Positions 9,801 to 16,308 are shown, counted from the stretch's first letter. The stretch: 19,722 nt of DNA from Anaerolineales bacterium UBA832 (GCA_002296125.1 DBHI01000145.1:1-19722); one strand, 5' to 3'. Notes: generated by a model from the sequence alone, not told the origin. A program made the numbers and translations.

Positions 9801-10012
9801 GATTCACTAGGATATCCTTCAGCATATAAGTTGTTAAATGGAGAGTTTAAAGCTTCCCGTACTGCTCTTGGTGCTGTACTTTCAGAAGCGATTAGGATAA
9901 TTTTATTATATTGACGAAATTCTTCTAGTGAATTTAGATCATATATATTTGGATCTATATCAACTAGTGGATATCGAAACAAAAAATCAGACATTTTATT
10001 GTTGTGTTTCAC
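6842..10012 (-). CDS. glyA/gcvT: Fused serine hydroxymethyltransferase - degenerate GcvT-like module - aminomethyltransferase (GcvT)
   Basis: One uninterrupted 1056-residue frame joins two folate enzymes of glycine metabolism. Residues about 18-440 are serine hydroxymethyltransferase: YAEGYP at 63-68, ADISHVAGL at 241-249, the PLP lysine K271 in TTHKSLCGPRG, and SGLRLGT at 405-411. Residues about 650-1050 are a complete glycine-cleavage T protein: FGGWNMPVWY, GLFDVSHMG, the DDLLIY block (D742/D743) and the SRTGYTGEPLGYE motif. Between them, about 500-600, lies a second GcvT N-terminal-like stretch that has lost the DD pair. The SHMT has an insertion of roughly 26 residues after YAEGYP and several substitutions (QPLSG for QPHSG, SLCGPRG for TLRGPRG). 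The GTG at 10012 has an upstream AGGT; an ATG seven codons in is an alternative start. gcvH and gcvP are absent from the window. Domain calls are firm; the activity of the fusion is inferred. Confidence 0.92.
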   Translation of the reverse strand: MKHNNKMSDFLFRYPLVDIDPNIYDLNSLEEFRQYNKIILIASESTAPRAVREALNSPFNNLYAEGYPSESSRYLTENEIVDYKSRLNHYRRYSNPRYYKGVEYCDTVESLARHRGANLFANKTVNASDIYLNVQPLSGAAANNAVYHALLDPGDTIMGLKLTDGGHLSHGAKVNRSGKLYNSIPYPVDSSNEKIDYQNVQDLALTHKPKIIIAGYSSYPWSVDWKALRQIADKVNAMLLADISHVAGLVTANQYPSPVGFADVVTFTTHKSLCGPRGACILTTDKALARQIDRAVFPGEQGGPHINSMAAIAVAFKLAGTTEFKTLQKQICKNAARMSDKFHERGFRIPYGGTNTHLVNIDCKSVTGNDGTPLMGDIASRILDVANIVVNRNTIPGDKSALNPSGLRLGTTWISQRGCKEKEVDMITNIIADTLLSLKPYRYSKTYSTYSYRAKIDFDQLNQTKIKIRNLAHNLGKDFQSKSYGYPHSYFIDQTNNIENNIDLEIKGLRSAEFLQTVTSNDVTALKVGHHQHTQITQGKVSTRCKLTRTKKDLFVLTVPGIESVRIKTWLRDLSDGYISLDHDDIFSKTPGPIAVTDLGISKNQISNNAKVISIDKPYFVGIESTIPKNKKPLPEFNFADISSPKKLLKTKLFETHESLGAKMVPFGGWNMPVWYSSVSEEHNAVRSAAGLFDVSHMGVWDARGESASEFLDNICGNDIGSLKIGDSLYTHFLDPDGKAIDDLLIYRTEEQCFLIVVNASNDTKNWKWVNAVKSGKVMIDRDRPWSKSTGRRHVTIRNLRAKSSGRDMLVDIALQGPNSKNILLALATNNKTKSTIQQLKRTKLCKIKLNKYNLIVSRTGYTGEPLGYEIFVHPDDLIQLWNSLIKVGKPYGLLPCGLASRDSTRTEAGLPLYGHEIAGHLNITISESGFGSYIKTYKPWFIGRKSYINSKDRGKIVRFRFDNKGVRMAHLGDPVVDKRGKVIGKVTSCAIDSNGLLIGQALIIKNNAKVGNKIGIFQNANNKSEKSKVELDYGDKVTLHESATILPRFMKKPKL

Positions 10013-10066
10013 TTATTTACCTATATTATAATCTTAACATATTAATATTTTATTCTACAAATGTAT

Positions 10067-10094
10067 ATTATAGTTGTTTATTGGTAACTATCAA
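10067..10094 (-). promoter_or_regulatory. Candidate sigma-70 promoter of the GlyA-GcvT gene
   Basis: On the minus strand TTGATA (10094-10089) is separated by 16 bases from a perfect TATAAT (10072-10067). The expected start of transcription leaves a leader of roughly 45-50 bases before the GTG at 10012. That is too short for a glycine riboswitch. The -35 box falls in an imperfect palindrome (10081-10094), a possible operator. Confidence 0.5.
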
Positions 10095-10201
10095 TGCTGT
10101 ATCAAAAATTGCTTTACTTTTTCCTGAACCTAATATTCGATTTTTTTTGATAATCTAACAAATCGTTTGTATTGAATATGATAGGTATTTGTAAAGCAAA
10201 G

Positions 10202-10230
10202 TTTTCACTTTTGATCATTTGTGATAAAAT
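10202..10230 (+). promoter_or_regulatory. Candidate promoter of the split-barrel/UbiA gene
   Basis: TTTTCA (10202-10207), 17 bases, then TAAAAT (10225-10230), with a TG two bases before the -10 hexamer (extended -10). The leader to the GTG at 10316 would be about 80 bases and includes the ribosome site AAGGAG at 10304-10309. Hexamers are 4/6 and 5/6 matches, so this is a moderate call. Confidence 0.4.
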
Positions 10231-10315
10231 GTACAATCAAGACTGGTGTGAACTTGTTAATCGTTTTGTTTGGAAGTGTTTTGTCGCACATGCACATTAA
10301 ATTAAGGAGTTTTAC

Positions 10316-11824
10316 GTGAGCAATGAATTAGATAATAAAATAATGCAGATGTTGGATAATGCTGATTTTCTTACTTTAGCGACTTCGGTTGACAATAATT
10401 CTTCAGCTAGCAATGTTTATTTTGCTAACGATGGTTATGATATTTATTTTTTTACATTTAATCCAACAAGAAAAGCTGAGCAAATTCGGGTGAATCCTCG
10501 TGTGCAATGTGTTGTACGTCCAGATGGTACAGAGGGAATTAAGGAATTGCAAATAGAAGGAATAGCATCTCGTGTGAATGATGCAGAGGAAGCCAACAAA
10601 GCATATAGTATGATATTGAATGTTACTGAGGCTTTCAAGGAATATATGGAAGATGATTTCTTGAAAAAAAATAACGTAATTGGTTATTATAAAATTAAAC
10701 CTACAGTTATTAAATATGTTGATTTTTTTGCTACAAGGAGATTTGAGTGGAAGGAATTTCCTCAAAATAATGAAACACTGTTCTCATCAATTGTAAAAGG
10801 AATAGCGCGCAGAATAGGTCTCTATCTGCGAGCTGTGAGAGCGCCATTTTTTACAGCAACTATAGCACCTATTTGTTTAGGAGCTTCTGTATTTTACTAT
10901 TCGTTTGGCATTATTGATTGGCAATTGTTTTGGTGGACTTTATTTGGCGGTATTTTGGCTCATGCTGGCACAAATGTAGCTAATGATTATTCGGACCATC
11001 TCAGTAGAAATGATGAGGTGAACAAATTAGCGAGTCCTTTCAATGGTGGATCTAGAATGATACAAGCAGGCTTGATGTCTCCTGTAAAAGTATTTATTAT
11101 TGCTGTATTAATGTTTATTGGTACTATATTAATCGGACTAAATATTAATGCAAAAATTCATGGAGAAATGCTAGCAATTAGTCCATTATTGTGGTTTGGA
11201 GTTGCTGGTATTTTGCTAGGTATATTTTATACTGCAGCTCCATTGCAATTTAGTTATAAGGGTTTTGGTGATATTGGAGTTATGTTAGGATTTGGTCCTA
11301 TCATGGCAATGGGATCTCATTATGTTCAGCAACAAGCTTTGTTGCCGTTGGAAAATTGGCAGTATGTTCCTGTTTTGCTAGCATCAGTTCCTGTTGCAAT
11401 ATTAATAGGGTTGGTACTATTTATTAATGGATTCCAGGACTATCAAGCTGATAAAGAAGTTGGTAAAAGGACATGGATAGTGCGTTTGTCCGAAGGTGGA
11501 GAATTAGCTAATTATCGTAAGCCCTTTTATGTCTACAAATTTTCCCTTTACTTTACTTTTTCTTATATAGCTATATTAGGTTTGATAGGAATATTTAGTA
11601 CAGGAATTGCTACTCCATGGATTTTACTGGCATTATTACCCAGTGTACTAGCTTGGAATGCAATTAATAAGGGAGAACAGTGGTTAGATAGGTGGTTAGA
11701 TGATAGTGAAGATAGAGACAAGCTGCCATATGAGTTGTTGATTGTGAATGTTTCTACTATTGGGACTCATTTTTCTGTTGCATTATTGCTCACTGTTGGT
11801 TACTTTCTTGGTAATGTATTTTAA
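10316..11824 (+). CDS. Fusion of a pyridoxamine-phosphate-oxidase-like flavin split barrel with a UbiA/MenA-type prenyltransferase
   Basis: The 502-residue protein has two parts. Residues 1 to about 145 form a soluble FMN-binding split-barrel domain of the pyridoxamine-5'-phosphate-oxidase-like family (LATSVDNN, YFFTFNPTRKAEQIRVNPRVQCVV, IEGIASRV). Residues about 165-502 are a multi-span membrane UbiA prenyltransferase. Its two Mg-diphosphate motifs are NVANDYSDHLSRND (N220-D233) and NGFQDYQADKEVGKRTW (D375, D379), closest in style to MenA, which prenylates dihydroxynaphthoate for menaquinone. The start is a GTG with AAGGAG six bases upstream. Family members of the split barrel bind FMN, F420 or heme; which one cannot be read here, though the F420 genes in this window make F420 possible. 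The role of the fusion is unknown. It stands alone between two intergenic gaps. Confidence 0.85.
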   Translation: MSNELDNKIMQMLDNADFLTLATSVDNNSSASNVYFANDGYDIYFFTFNPTRKAEQIRVNPRVQCVVRPDGTEGIKELQIEGIASRVNDAEEANKAYSMILNVTEAFKEYMEDDFLKKNNVIGYYKIKPTVIKYVDFFATRRFEWKEFPQNNETLFSSIVKGIARRIGLYLRAVRAPFFTATIAPICLGASVFYYSFGIIDWQLFWWTLFGGILAHAGTNVANDYSDHLSRNDEVNKLASPFNGGSRMIQAGLMSPVKVFIIAVLMFIGTILIGLNINAKIHGEMLAISPLLWFGVAGILLGIFYTAAPLQFSYKGFGDIGVMLGFGPIMAMGSHYVQQQALLPLENWQYVPVLLASVPVAILIGLVLFINGFQDYQADKEVGKRTWIVRLSEGGELANYRKPFYVYKFSLYFTFSYIAILGLIGIFSTGIATPWILLALLPSVLAWNAINKGEQWLDRWLDDSEDRDKLPYELLIVNVSTIGTHFSVALLLTVGYFLGNVF

Positions 11825-11979
11825 ATAATTAATCTCTTAGACTGCTAATTTAGTGTTTAAGCAATAATCAGCATATTCGTAAATTGTTCTTATTATTCAT
11901 AATTAAGGTTGTTCCTATAATGATACTACTATACACTTAGGCTATTGTAGTTTGTCAATAAATCTTTTAGGACTATATT
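11825..11979. other. 155-bp intergenic gap before the aminotransferase
   Basis: A perfect TATAAT occurs at 11916-11921, but no convincing -35 lies at the right distance. TTGTTC at 11884 is too far (26 bases). The gap may hold the aminotransferase promoter. No terminator hairpin with a T-run is seen after the UbiA-fusion stop. Confidence 0.3.
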
Positions 11980-13146
11980 GTGAGATTAGCTGATCGTACA
12001 ATCCATTATCAAGAATCGGTTATTCGTGAGATGACCCGGTTAGCTATGGAATCTGATGCAATTAATCTTAGTCAGGGATACCCGGATTTTGATCCGCCTC
12101 AAGAAGTTATATCAGCCGCAATAAATGCAATTCGATCTGGATACAATCAATATTCACCTACTTGGGGAATTAATGAGTTGAGGATCGAACTTGCAAATTT
12201 GTATAGCGATAAATTGGGATGGGAAGTTACTGCTGAAGATAATGTTACTATTACTTGTGGTGTGACTGAAGCGATAAATGTTGCAATGTTATCTGTTTTA
12301 AATCCTGGTGACGAGATTATTATTATTGAGCCAGCTCATGAGAACTTTGTTCCTTCAGCTATATTAGCAGGTGCATTACCAGTATCTGTTCCGTTATTTG
12401 GCCCCAATTTTGATTTAGATGCGGATAGGATTAGAAGTATGATAAATGATCGTACTAAGGCTATTATGATTAATACTCCACATAATCCGACTGGCAAGGT
12501 ATTTGAGGAAGCGGAGCTTTTAGAAATAAGAGATATTGTGGTAGAGAATGATCTTGTTCTGATAACTGATGAAATATATGATCGGATATTATATGATGGC
12601 AGGAAACATATATGTCCAGGAAGTATTCAAGGTTTACATCATCGGACTATTACTTTAGGTGGAATGAGCAAAACATTTGCTATTACTGGTTGGCGTTTAG
12701 GGTACGTAGTAGCATCTTCTGAACTTATGTCAACAATGAGACCCATACATGATTATTTAACTGTATGTGCGCCAACACCACTACAGAAAGCGGCAGTAAA
12801 AGCTATGCAATTACCGAATCAGTATTATGATGAAATGCTAAAAGCTTATCATCTAAGAAGAAAAAAAATGATGAACATTTTATTTGAAATTGGTTTTGTT
12901 GCTGAATTTCCACAAGGTGCTTATTACGTTCTTGCTGAATATAGTAATTTGGATTCAGAGTATTCTAAATTGGATTCGTTATCTTTTGCTGTTTGGCTTA
13001 CTAAGGAGGTAGGTGTTGCAGTAGTTCCAGGTGAAGTATTTTATCCTATTTCAAAGCATGGAAAAACAATGGTTCGATTTGCATTTCCTAAAAAACAAAA
13101 TACATTGGATGATGCATATGATAGGATGCGCAACAAATTGATTTGA
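11980..13146 (+). CDS. Class I/II pyridoxal-phosphate aminotransferase
   Basis: A fold-type I aminotransferase of 388 residues, the normal length for the aspartate/kynurenine/methionine aminotransferase group. Visible landmarks are NLSQGYPDFDPP near residue 29, Asn169 in NTPHNPTGKV, Asp197 in TDEIYDRI, the PLP Schiff-base Lys231 in GGMSKTFAITGWRLGY, and the substrate-carboxylate Arg366 in MVRFAF. All the expected PLP and carboxylate contacts are present, so it should be active. The amino donor and acceptor cannot be decided from sequence. The start is a GTG at 11980 with AGGA about seven bases upstream; the protein begins MRLADRTIHYQESVIREM, matching the family N-terminus. hisS follows 75 bases downstream on the same strand, which does not specify its substrate. 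Confidence 0.9.
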   Translation: MRLADRTIHYQESVIREMTRLAMESDAINLSQGYPDFDPPQEVISAAINAIRSGYNQYSPTWGINELRIELANLYSDKLGWEVTAEDNVTITCGVTEAINVAMLSVLNPGDEIIIIEPAHENFVPSAILAGALPVSVPLFGPNFDLDADRIRSMINDRTKAIMINTPHNPTGKVFEEAELLEIRDIVVENDLVLITDEIYDRILYDGRKHICPGSIQGLHHRTITLGGMSKTFAITGWRLGYVVASSELMSTMRPIHDYLTVCAPTPLQKAAVKAMQLPNQYYDEMLKAYHLRRKKMMNILFEIGFVAEFPQGAYYVLAEYSNLDSEYSKLDSLSFAVWLTKEVGVAVVPGEVFYPISKHGKTMVRFAFPKKQNTLDDAYDRMRNKLI

Positions 13147-13221
13147 TCTTTAACGTTCTATAAGGATGTGTTGTATAGTTGTGTGATATTGATACAAGAT
13201 TAGTATTGTAATTTTTTAGAT

Positions 13222-14496
13222 ATGACAAAAACAATTAGATCCGTAAAAGGCACTCGAGATTTTTATCCTTGCAATATGATTGTTCATAATTGGCTTTATG
13301 AGCATATACGACGGGTATCAAATAGTTATGGATTTCAACAATGGGATGGACCAGTTCTTGAGACCATAGAGCTTTATGCTGCCAAAAGCGGTGATGAATT
13401 AGTAAAGGAACAGGCCTTCGTTTTTGAAGATAGAGGTGGTTCATTTATTACATTACGTCCAGAGTTGACTCCATCACTTGCTCGTATGGTAGCTAAAAAT
13501 CGAAATAGTCTGAATATGCCATTAAGATGGTGGTCATTTGGAAGGTTTTGGCGATATGAAAGGCCTCAAAAAGGTCGTGCACGGGAATTTTTTCAATGGA
13601 ATTTGGATTTGATAGGTAGTAATTCAATTAGGGCAGATGCAGAAGTTGCGTCGATTGCAGCTCAGTTTTTTTATTCTATAGGGTTTGTACCAAAAGATAT
13701 TGTGATTAAAGTAAATAACAGACAATTCATGGAAAAAATTATATCTGATTTAGGTGTACTAGATAATCAATTTGATATAGTGTTTCGGTTAATTGATCGT
13801 GTTGATAAGATGTCTTCTGAAAAATGGATGCAATATGCTAGTGATGTAGGATTAAAAGATGTTCAAATCAACAAATTGCACAATGAGCTTTGTAAAGTAG
13901 ATCAGTGGCGTGATTCTGAGGAATTGTCTCAGTTTTTTGAGTTTACAGAAATGATGGGTACTAGACAGTGGTTTGAATTTGACCCGAAAGTTGTACGTGG
14001 GTTGGATTACTATACAGGTATTGTTTTTGAGGCAAGAGATAGGAAATTACACCATCGTGCATTGTTAGGAGGTGGTCGTTACGACAATTTAGTTTCCGAT
14101 ATGGGTGGTGATGCAATTTCAGGTACGGGTTTTGCTATGGGAGATGTAGTAATCAAGTTGCTTGTTGAAGAATTTGGTTTGTTGCCTGATATAAATACTA
14201 GTAATACAGATATTTTAATTACCATTTTTGAAGAAGATCTAATTTCTTATTCTTATGAAGTTGCAAGCGAATTACGGAAATATAATTTTGCAGTTGAGGT
14301 TTATCCAGATATAGTCAAATTAAAGAAGCAATTAAAATATGCTGATAGACAGAATATAGCTATAGTTTTAGTATTAGGTCCAGACGAAATTGCCAACTCT
14401 ATGGTAACAGTAAAGAAATTATCAGATGGGAGTCAAACTAATATTTTACTTGCTGATCTTCCTGAAGTATTGCGAACAATGCTTGAAAGTGAATAA
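13222..14496 (+). CDS. hisS: Histidyl-tRNA synthetase
   Basis: This class II synthetase charges tRNA-His. The 424-residue protein shows GTRDFYP at 10-16, LRPELTPSLARM at 78-89, motif 2 WRYERPQKGRAREF at 110-123, the histidine-binding VRGLDYYTG at 258-266, GGGRYDNL at 283-290 and GTGFAMGD of motif 3. A C-terminal anticodon-binding domain follows from about residue 325. Length and motifs are those of a functional HisS, not of the HisZ paralogue, because the motif-2 arginine and the RGLDYYTG histidine loop are intact. The ATG at 13222 has only a weak ribosome site but places GTRDFYP at its usual position. The cognate tRNA-His gene begins 86 bases after the stop on the same strand. Confidence 0.96.
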   Translation: MTKTIRSVKGTRDFYPCNMIVHNWLYEHIRRVSNSYGFQQWDGPVLETIELYAAKSGDELVKEQAFVFEDRGGSFITLRPELTPSLARMVAKNRNSLNMPLRWWSFGRFWRYERPQKGRAREFFQWNLDLIGSNSIRADAEVASIAAQFFYSIGFVPKDIVIKVNNRQFMEKIISDLGVLDNQFDIVFRLIDRVDKMSSEKWMQYASDVGLKDVQINKLHNELCKVDQWRDSEELSQFFEFTEMMGTRQWFEFDPKVVRGLDYYTGIVFEARDRKLHHRALLGGGRYDNLVSDMGGDAISGTGFAMGDVVIKLLVEEFGLLPDINTSNTDILITIFEEDLISYSYEVASELRKYNFAVEVYPDIVKLKKQLKYADRQNIAIVLVLGPDEIANSMVTVKKLSDGSQTNILLADLPEVLRTMLESE

Positions 14497-14539
14497 TCTA
14501 CATGATAGAATGAACATTATTATAAGGTGCGTATTCTAA

Positions 14540-14570
14540 TTGTAAAAATGAATAGTTAGTTTCTTATAAT
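14540..14570 (+). promoter_or_regulatory. Candidate promoter of the tRNA-His/tRNA-Arg pair
   Basis: TTGTAA (14540-14545), a 19-base spacer, then a perfect TATAAT (14565-14570), ending 12 bases before the mature tRNA-His 5' end. The spacer is longer than ideal. The position relative to the tRNA is typical of a stable-RNA promoter. Confidence 0.45.
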
Positions 14571-14582
14571 TTTATTTTACTT

Positions 14583-14655
14583 GGTGCCTGTAGCTCAATG
14601 GCAGAGCGCCGCACTGTGGCTGCGGTGGTTGTGGGTTCAAGTCCCATCAGGCACC
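14583..14655 (+). tRNA. tRNA-His (anticodon GTG)
   Basis: A full cloverleaf can be drawn. The acceptor is GTGCCTG (14584-14590) with CAGGCAC (14648-14654), the D-stem is GCTC/GAGC, and the anticodon stem is CCGCA/TGCGG with loop CTGTGGC giving GTG. The T-stem is GTGGG/CCCAT. A G at 14583 faces C at 14655, the extra G-1:C73 pair that identifies bacterial tRNA-His. The CCA end is not encoded (CT follows). It lies downstream of hisS. Confidence 0.97.
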
Positions 14656-14673
14656 CTGTTTAGATGTTTTTGA

Positions 14674-14746
14674 GCCCCCGTAGCTCAATGGATAGAGCAC
14701 CTGACTTCGGATCAGGTTGTTGGGAGTTCGAGTCTCTCCGGGGGTG
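14674..14746 (+). tRNA. tRNA-Arg (anticodon TCG)
   Basis: The acceptor GCCCCCG (14674-14680) pairs with CGGGGGT (14739-14745, one G-U). The D-stem is GCTC/GAGC. The anticodon stem is CCTGA/TCAGG with loop CTTCGGA, so the anticodon is TCG, reading CGA. The discriminator is G at 14746 and CCA is not encoded. It follows tRNA-His by 18 bases and is probably processed from the same transcript. Many bacteria read the CGN box with an ACG tRNA instead; whether this genome also has one is not visible here. Confidence 0.96.
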
Positions 14747-14771
14747 CTTGTCTAATTGAATTTGCCACTAA

Positions 14772-15401
14772 TTATGATTTGTGTCTGTTGATTAGTCTCC
14801 ATCCAGTTGGCAGCAGTACTGTTGCAAGAATGAGTTTTGCTAAATCTCCAATAAGAAATGGAAACAATCCAGCTTGTAATACGGTTTGTGATCCCAGAAT
14901 GTTTTTGAATTGTGATAACCACAATAAACCAAAAACATAAATGATTCCGTTGCCAATTATCATAGCTCCAGCTGTAGACCATATTCTGCGATCCCATCCT
15001 TTATGACTTAATAAACCAACAACATATGATGCTGGTATAAATCCCAGTAGATATCCACCTGTAGCTCCTGTAATTATTCCAATACCAGATGCACCATTTG
15101 CAAAGACTTGATTCCCAGCAAGACCTAAACATAGATAAGTTATTACAGTTAATACGCCACGTTTGTGTCCATATAATGATGCTAACAATAATACTGAAAA
15201 AGTTTGTCCAGTAATTGGTACTGGTGAAAATGGTAATGGTAAATAGAATTGAGCACTTAATGCAATTAATAATGATCCCGATAAAATGAGAATCATTTCT
15301 AATATTAAGTTGGCAATAGGTTTAGCTACTGTCAATCCTGTAGTGTTTTTAAGAAGCAGTGTGTCTATCATAACTTGATTTTTTCTGGTACCTATTCTCA
15401 T
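14772..15401 (-). CDS. bioY: Biotin transporter substrate-binding component BioY (ECF type)
   Basis: BioY is the membrane S-component that captures biotin for ECF-type uptake. From the ATG at 15401 the protein has 209 residues and about six hydrophobic spans. Family landmarks are QFYLPLPFSPVPITGQTFSVLL, a region that binds biotin and carries the conserved PVPITGQT, then GITGATGGYLLGF in the form IITGATGGYLLGF, and a C-terminal GDLAKLILA helix. An in-frame ATG at 15431 would add ten residues, but a strong AAGGAG at 15409-15414 sits eight bases before the ATG at 15401, so I choose the latter. The energising EcfA/EcfT proteins are not in the window. It lies downstream of fabI and has its own copy of the element found ahead of fabI. 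Its product supplies biotin, the cofactor of acetyl-CoA carboxylase, which matches the neighbouring fatty-acid gene. Confidence 0.92.
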   Translation of the reverse strand: MRIGTRKNQVMIDTLLLKNTTGLTVAKPIANLILEMILILSGSLLIALSAQFYLPLPFSPVPITGQTFSVLLLASLYGHKRGVLTVITYLCLGLAGNQVFANGASGIGIITGATGGYLLGFIPASYVVGLLSHKGWDRRIWSTAGAMIIGNGIIYVFGLLWLSQFKNILGSQTVLQAGLFPFLIGDLAKLILATVLLPTGWRLINRHKS

Positions 15402-15408
15402 GCTAGTA

Positions 15409-15414
15409 CTCCTT
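15409..15414 (-). promoter_or_regulatory. Ribosome binding site fixing the bioY start
   Basis: On the minus strand AAGGAG precedes the ATG at 15401 by seven to eight bases. The alternative in-frame ATG at 15431 has no such site, so the shorter BioY is favoured. Confidence 0.65.
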
Positions 15415-15431
15415 ACATACTTTGTTTTCAT

Positions 15432-15475
15432 TATGACTAATCATATTAACTGCATATTTTGGTGAGAGTTACGTT
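15432..15475 (-). promoter_or_regulatory. Operator-like element, copy 1, upstream of bioY
   Basis: This 44-bp stretch matches 16309-16352 at 34 of 44 positions without gaps. It contains a spaced inverted repeat: TAACTGC (15447-15453), 11 bases, AGAGTTA (15465-15471), the core TAACT/AGTTA arms being perfect. On the minus strand TATGAT (15445-15440) beside the inner arm could be a -10 box, placing the dyad across the promoter. The architecture, TTAACT-N15-AGTTA, resembles the biotin-repressor BirA operator (TTAACC-type arms about 15 apart). That identity is inference. Confidence 0.6.
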
Positions 15476-15485
15476 ATTATTCAGG

Positions 15486-16274
15486 TTAGTCTTCTTTAAT
15501 AGTTTTACTAATTCCTACAATGTTAAATCCAGAATCTACATAATGAATTTCACCAGTTACTCCGGATGCGAGATTTGAACATAGATACACAGCAGCATTA
15601 CCAACATCGTCATTAGTTACATTGCGCTTTAGTGGTGCTGTTTTGGCAAATTTATTATGCATTGATTTGAATCCAGATACTCCGGCTGCTGCTAGCGTGC
15701 GAATTGGCCCTGCTGATATTGCGTTGACACGGTGTGATTTTGGGCCTAAATCGACAGCTAAATATCGAACTGATGCTTCTAAAGCTGCTTTTGCTACTCC
15801 CATTACATTGTAGCTGGGTACAGCTTTTTCTGCACCATAATATGTCATGGCTAAGAAACTGCTATCATCATTAAGATGAGGTAATGAGTGATGTACTAAT
15901 GAGGTGAAAGAAAAGCAACTTACGTCCATAGCTAATTGGAATCCACTTCGACTAGTAGAATGGTATGGACCGTTGAGATCATCACGATCAGCAAAAGCTA
16001 CTGAGTGAACTAGGATATCAATTTTACCTAAGTTTGACTGGACCTTGTTAAACAAATTTTCAATTGCTTTATCATCTGTTAGATCGCACTCTTCTACAAA
16101 ACTTGCTTCTACTTCTTTTGATAATGGTTTTACTCGTTTTTCTAGAGATTGATTTGCATAGCTAAGTGCGATTGTTGCGCCTTCTCGGTGCATTGCTTTG
16201 GCAATACCCCATGCTATTGAACGTTTATTGGCTACTCCAAATATTAATGCTTTTTTTTCATTAAGAATACTCAT
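15486..16274 (-). CDS. fabI: Enoyl-[acyl-carrier-protein] reductase (NADH), FabI
   Basis: FabI performs the last reduction of each fatty-acid elongation cycle. The 262-residue protein is a short-chain dehydrogenase of FabI type. It has the nucleotide-binding loop GVANKRSIAWGIA near 13-25, HSVAFADRDDL near 90-100, and the catalytic pattern Y145...Y155-x6-K162 within TYYGAEKAVPSYNVMGVAK. ISAGPIRTLAAAGVSGF (about 186-202) is diagnostic. A good ribosome site, AAGGAGA, lies 10 bases upstream of the ATG at 16274. Ahead of it, in the 81-base gap after the DNA glycosylase gene, is copy 2 of the operator-like element. bioY follows 84 bases downstream with copy 1, so the two genes may share a regulator. 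FabI homologues with all these residues are normally active. Confidence 0.96.
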   Translation of the reverse strand: MSILNEKKALIFGVANKRSIAWGIAKAMHREGATIALSYANQSLEKRVKPLSKEVEASFVEECDLTDDKAIENLFNKVQSNLGKIDILVHSVAFADRDDLNGPYHSTSRSGFQLAMDVSCFSFTSLVHHSLPHLNDDSSFLAMTYYGAEKAVPSYNVMGVAKAALEASVRYLAVDLGPKSHRVNAISAGPIRTLAAAGVSGFKSMHNKFAKTAPLKRNVTNDDVGNAAVYLCSNLASGVTGEIHYVDSGFNIVGISKTIKED

Positions 16275-16308
16275 CTGTTGTTTGTCTCCTTATATATTTT
16301 GCATTAGC

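Larger units (their letters stand above)
10013..10315. other. 303-bp divergent intergenic region
   Basis: This very AT-rich gap separates the divergent GlyA-GcvT and split-barrel/UbiA genes. I see one promoter candidate for each direction (listed separately) and an imperfect palindrome, TTGGTA-AC-TATCAA at 10081-10094, that overlaps the minus-strand -35 box. The remaining central part (about 10095-10200), including a run of eight T at 10139-10146, shows no gene, RNA or hairpin I can support. Confidence 0.6.

Noticed and set aside
10013..10066. Glycine riboswitch ahead of the GlyA-GcvT gene
   Set aside because: The leader after the best promoter is only about 50 bases and shows none of the conserved aptamer pattern.
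10139..10146. Run of eight T as a transcription terminator
   Set aside because: No GC-containing hairpin precedes it, and it lies between divergent genes where no transcript should end.
10403..10765. 120-residue minus-strand frame opposite the split-barrel domain
   Set aside because: It is antisense to a domain with clear family motifs and its translation is a Phe/Ile/Asn-rich shadow.
14752..14997. 81-residue minus-strand frame overlapping the bioY 3' end
   Set aside because: It is in a different frame of the same strand as bioY, which has clear membrane and family motifs; no separate start signal.
15402..15431. ATG at 15431 as the bioY start
   Set aside because: The strong AAGGAG lies between this ATG and the one at 15401, so the downstream start is favoured.
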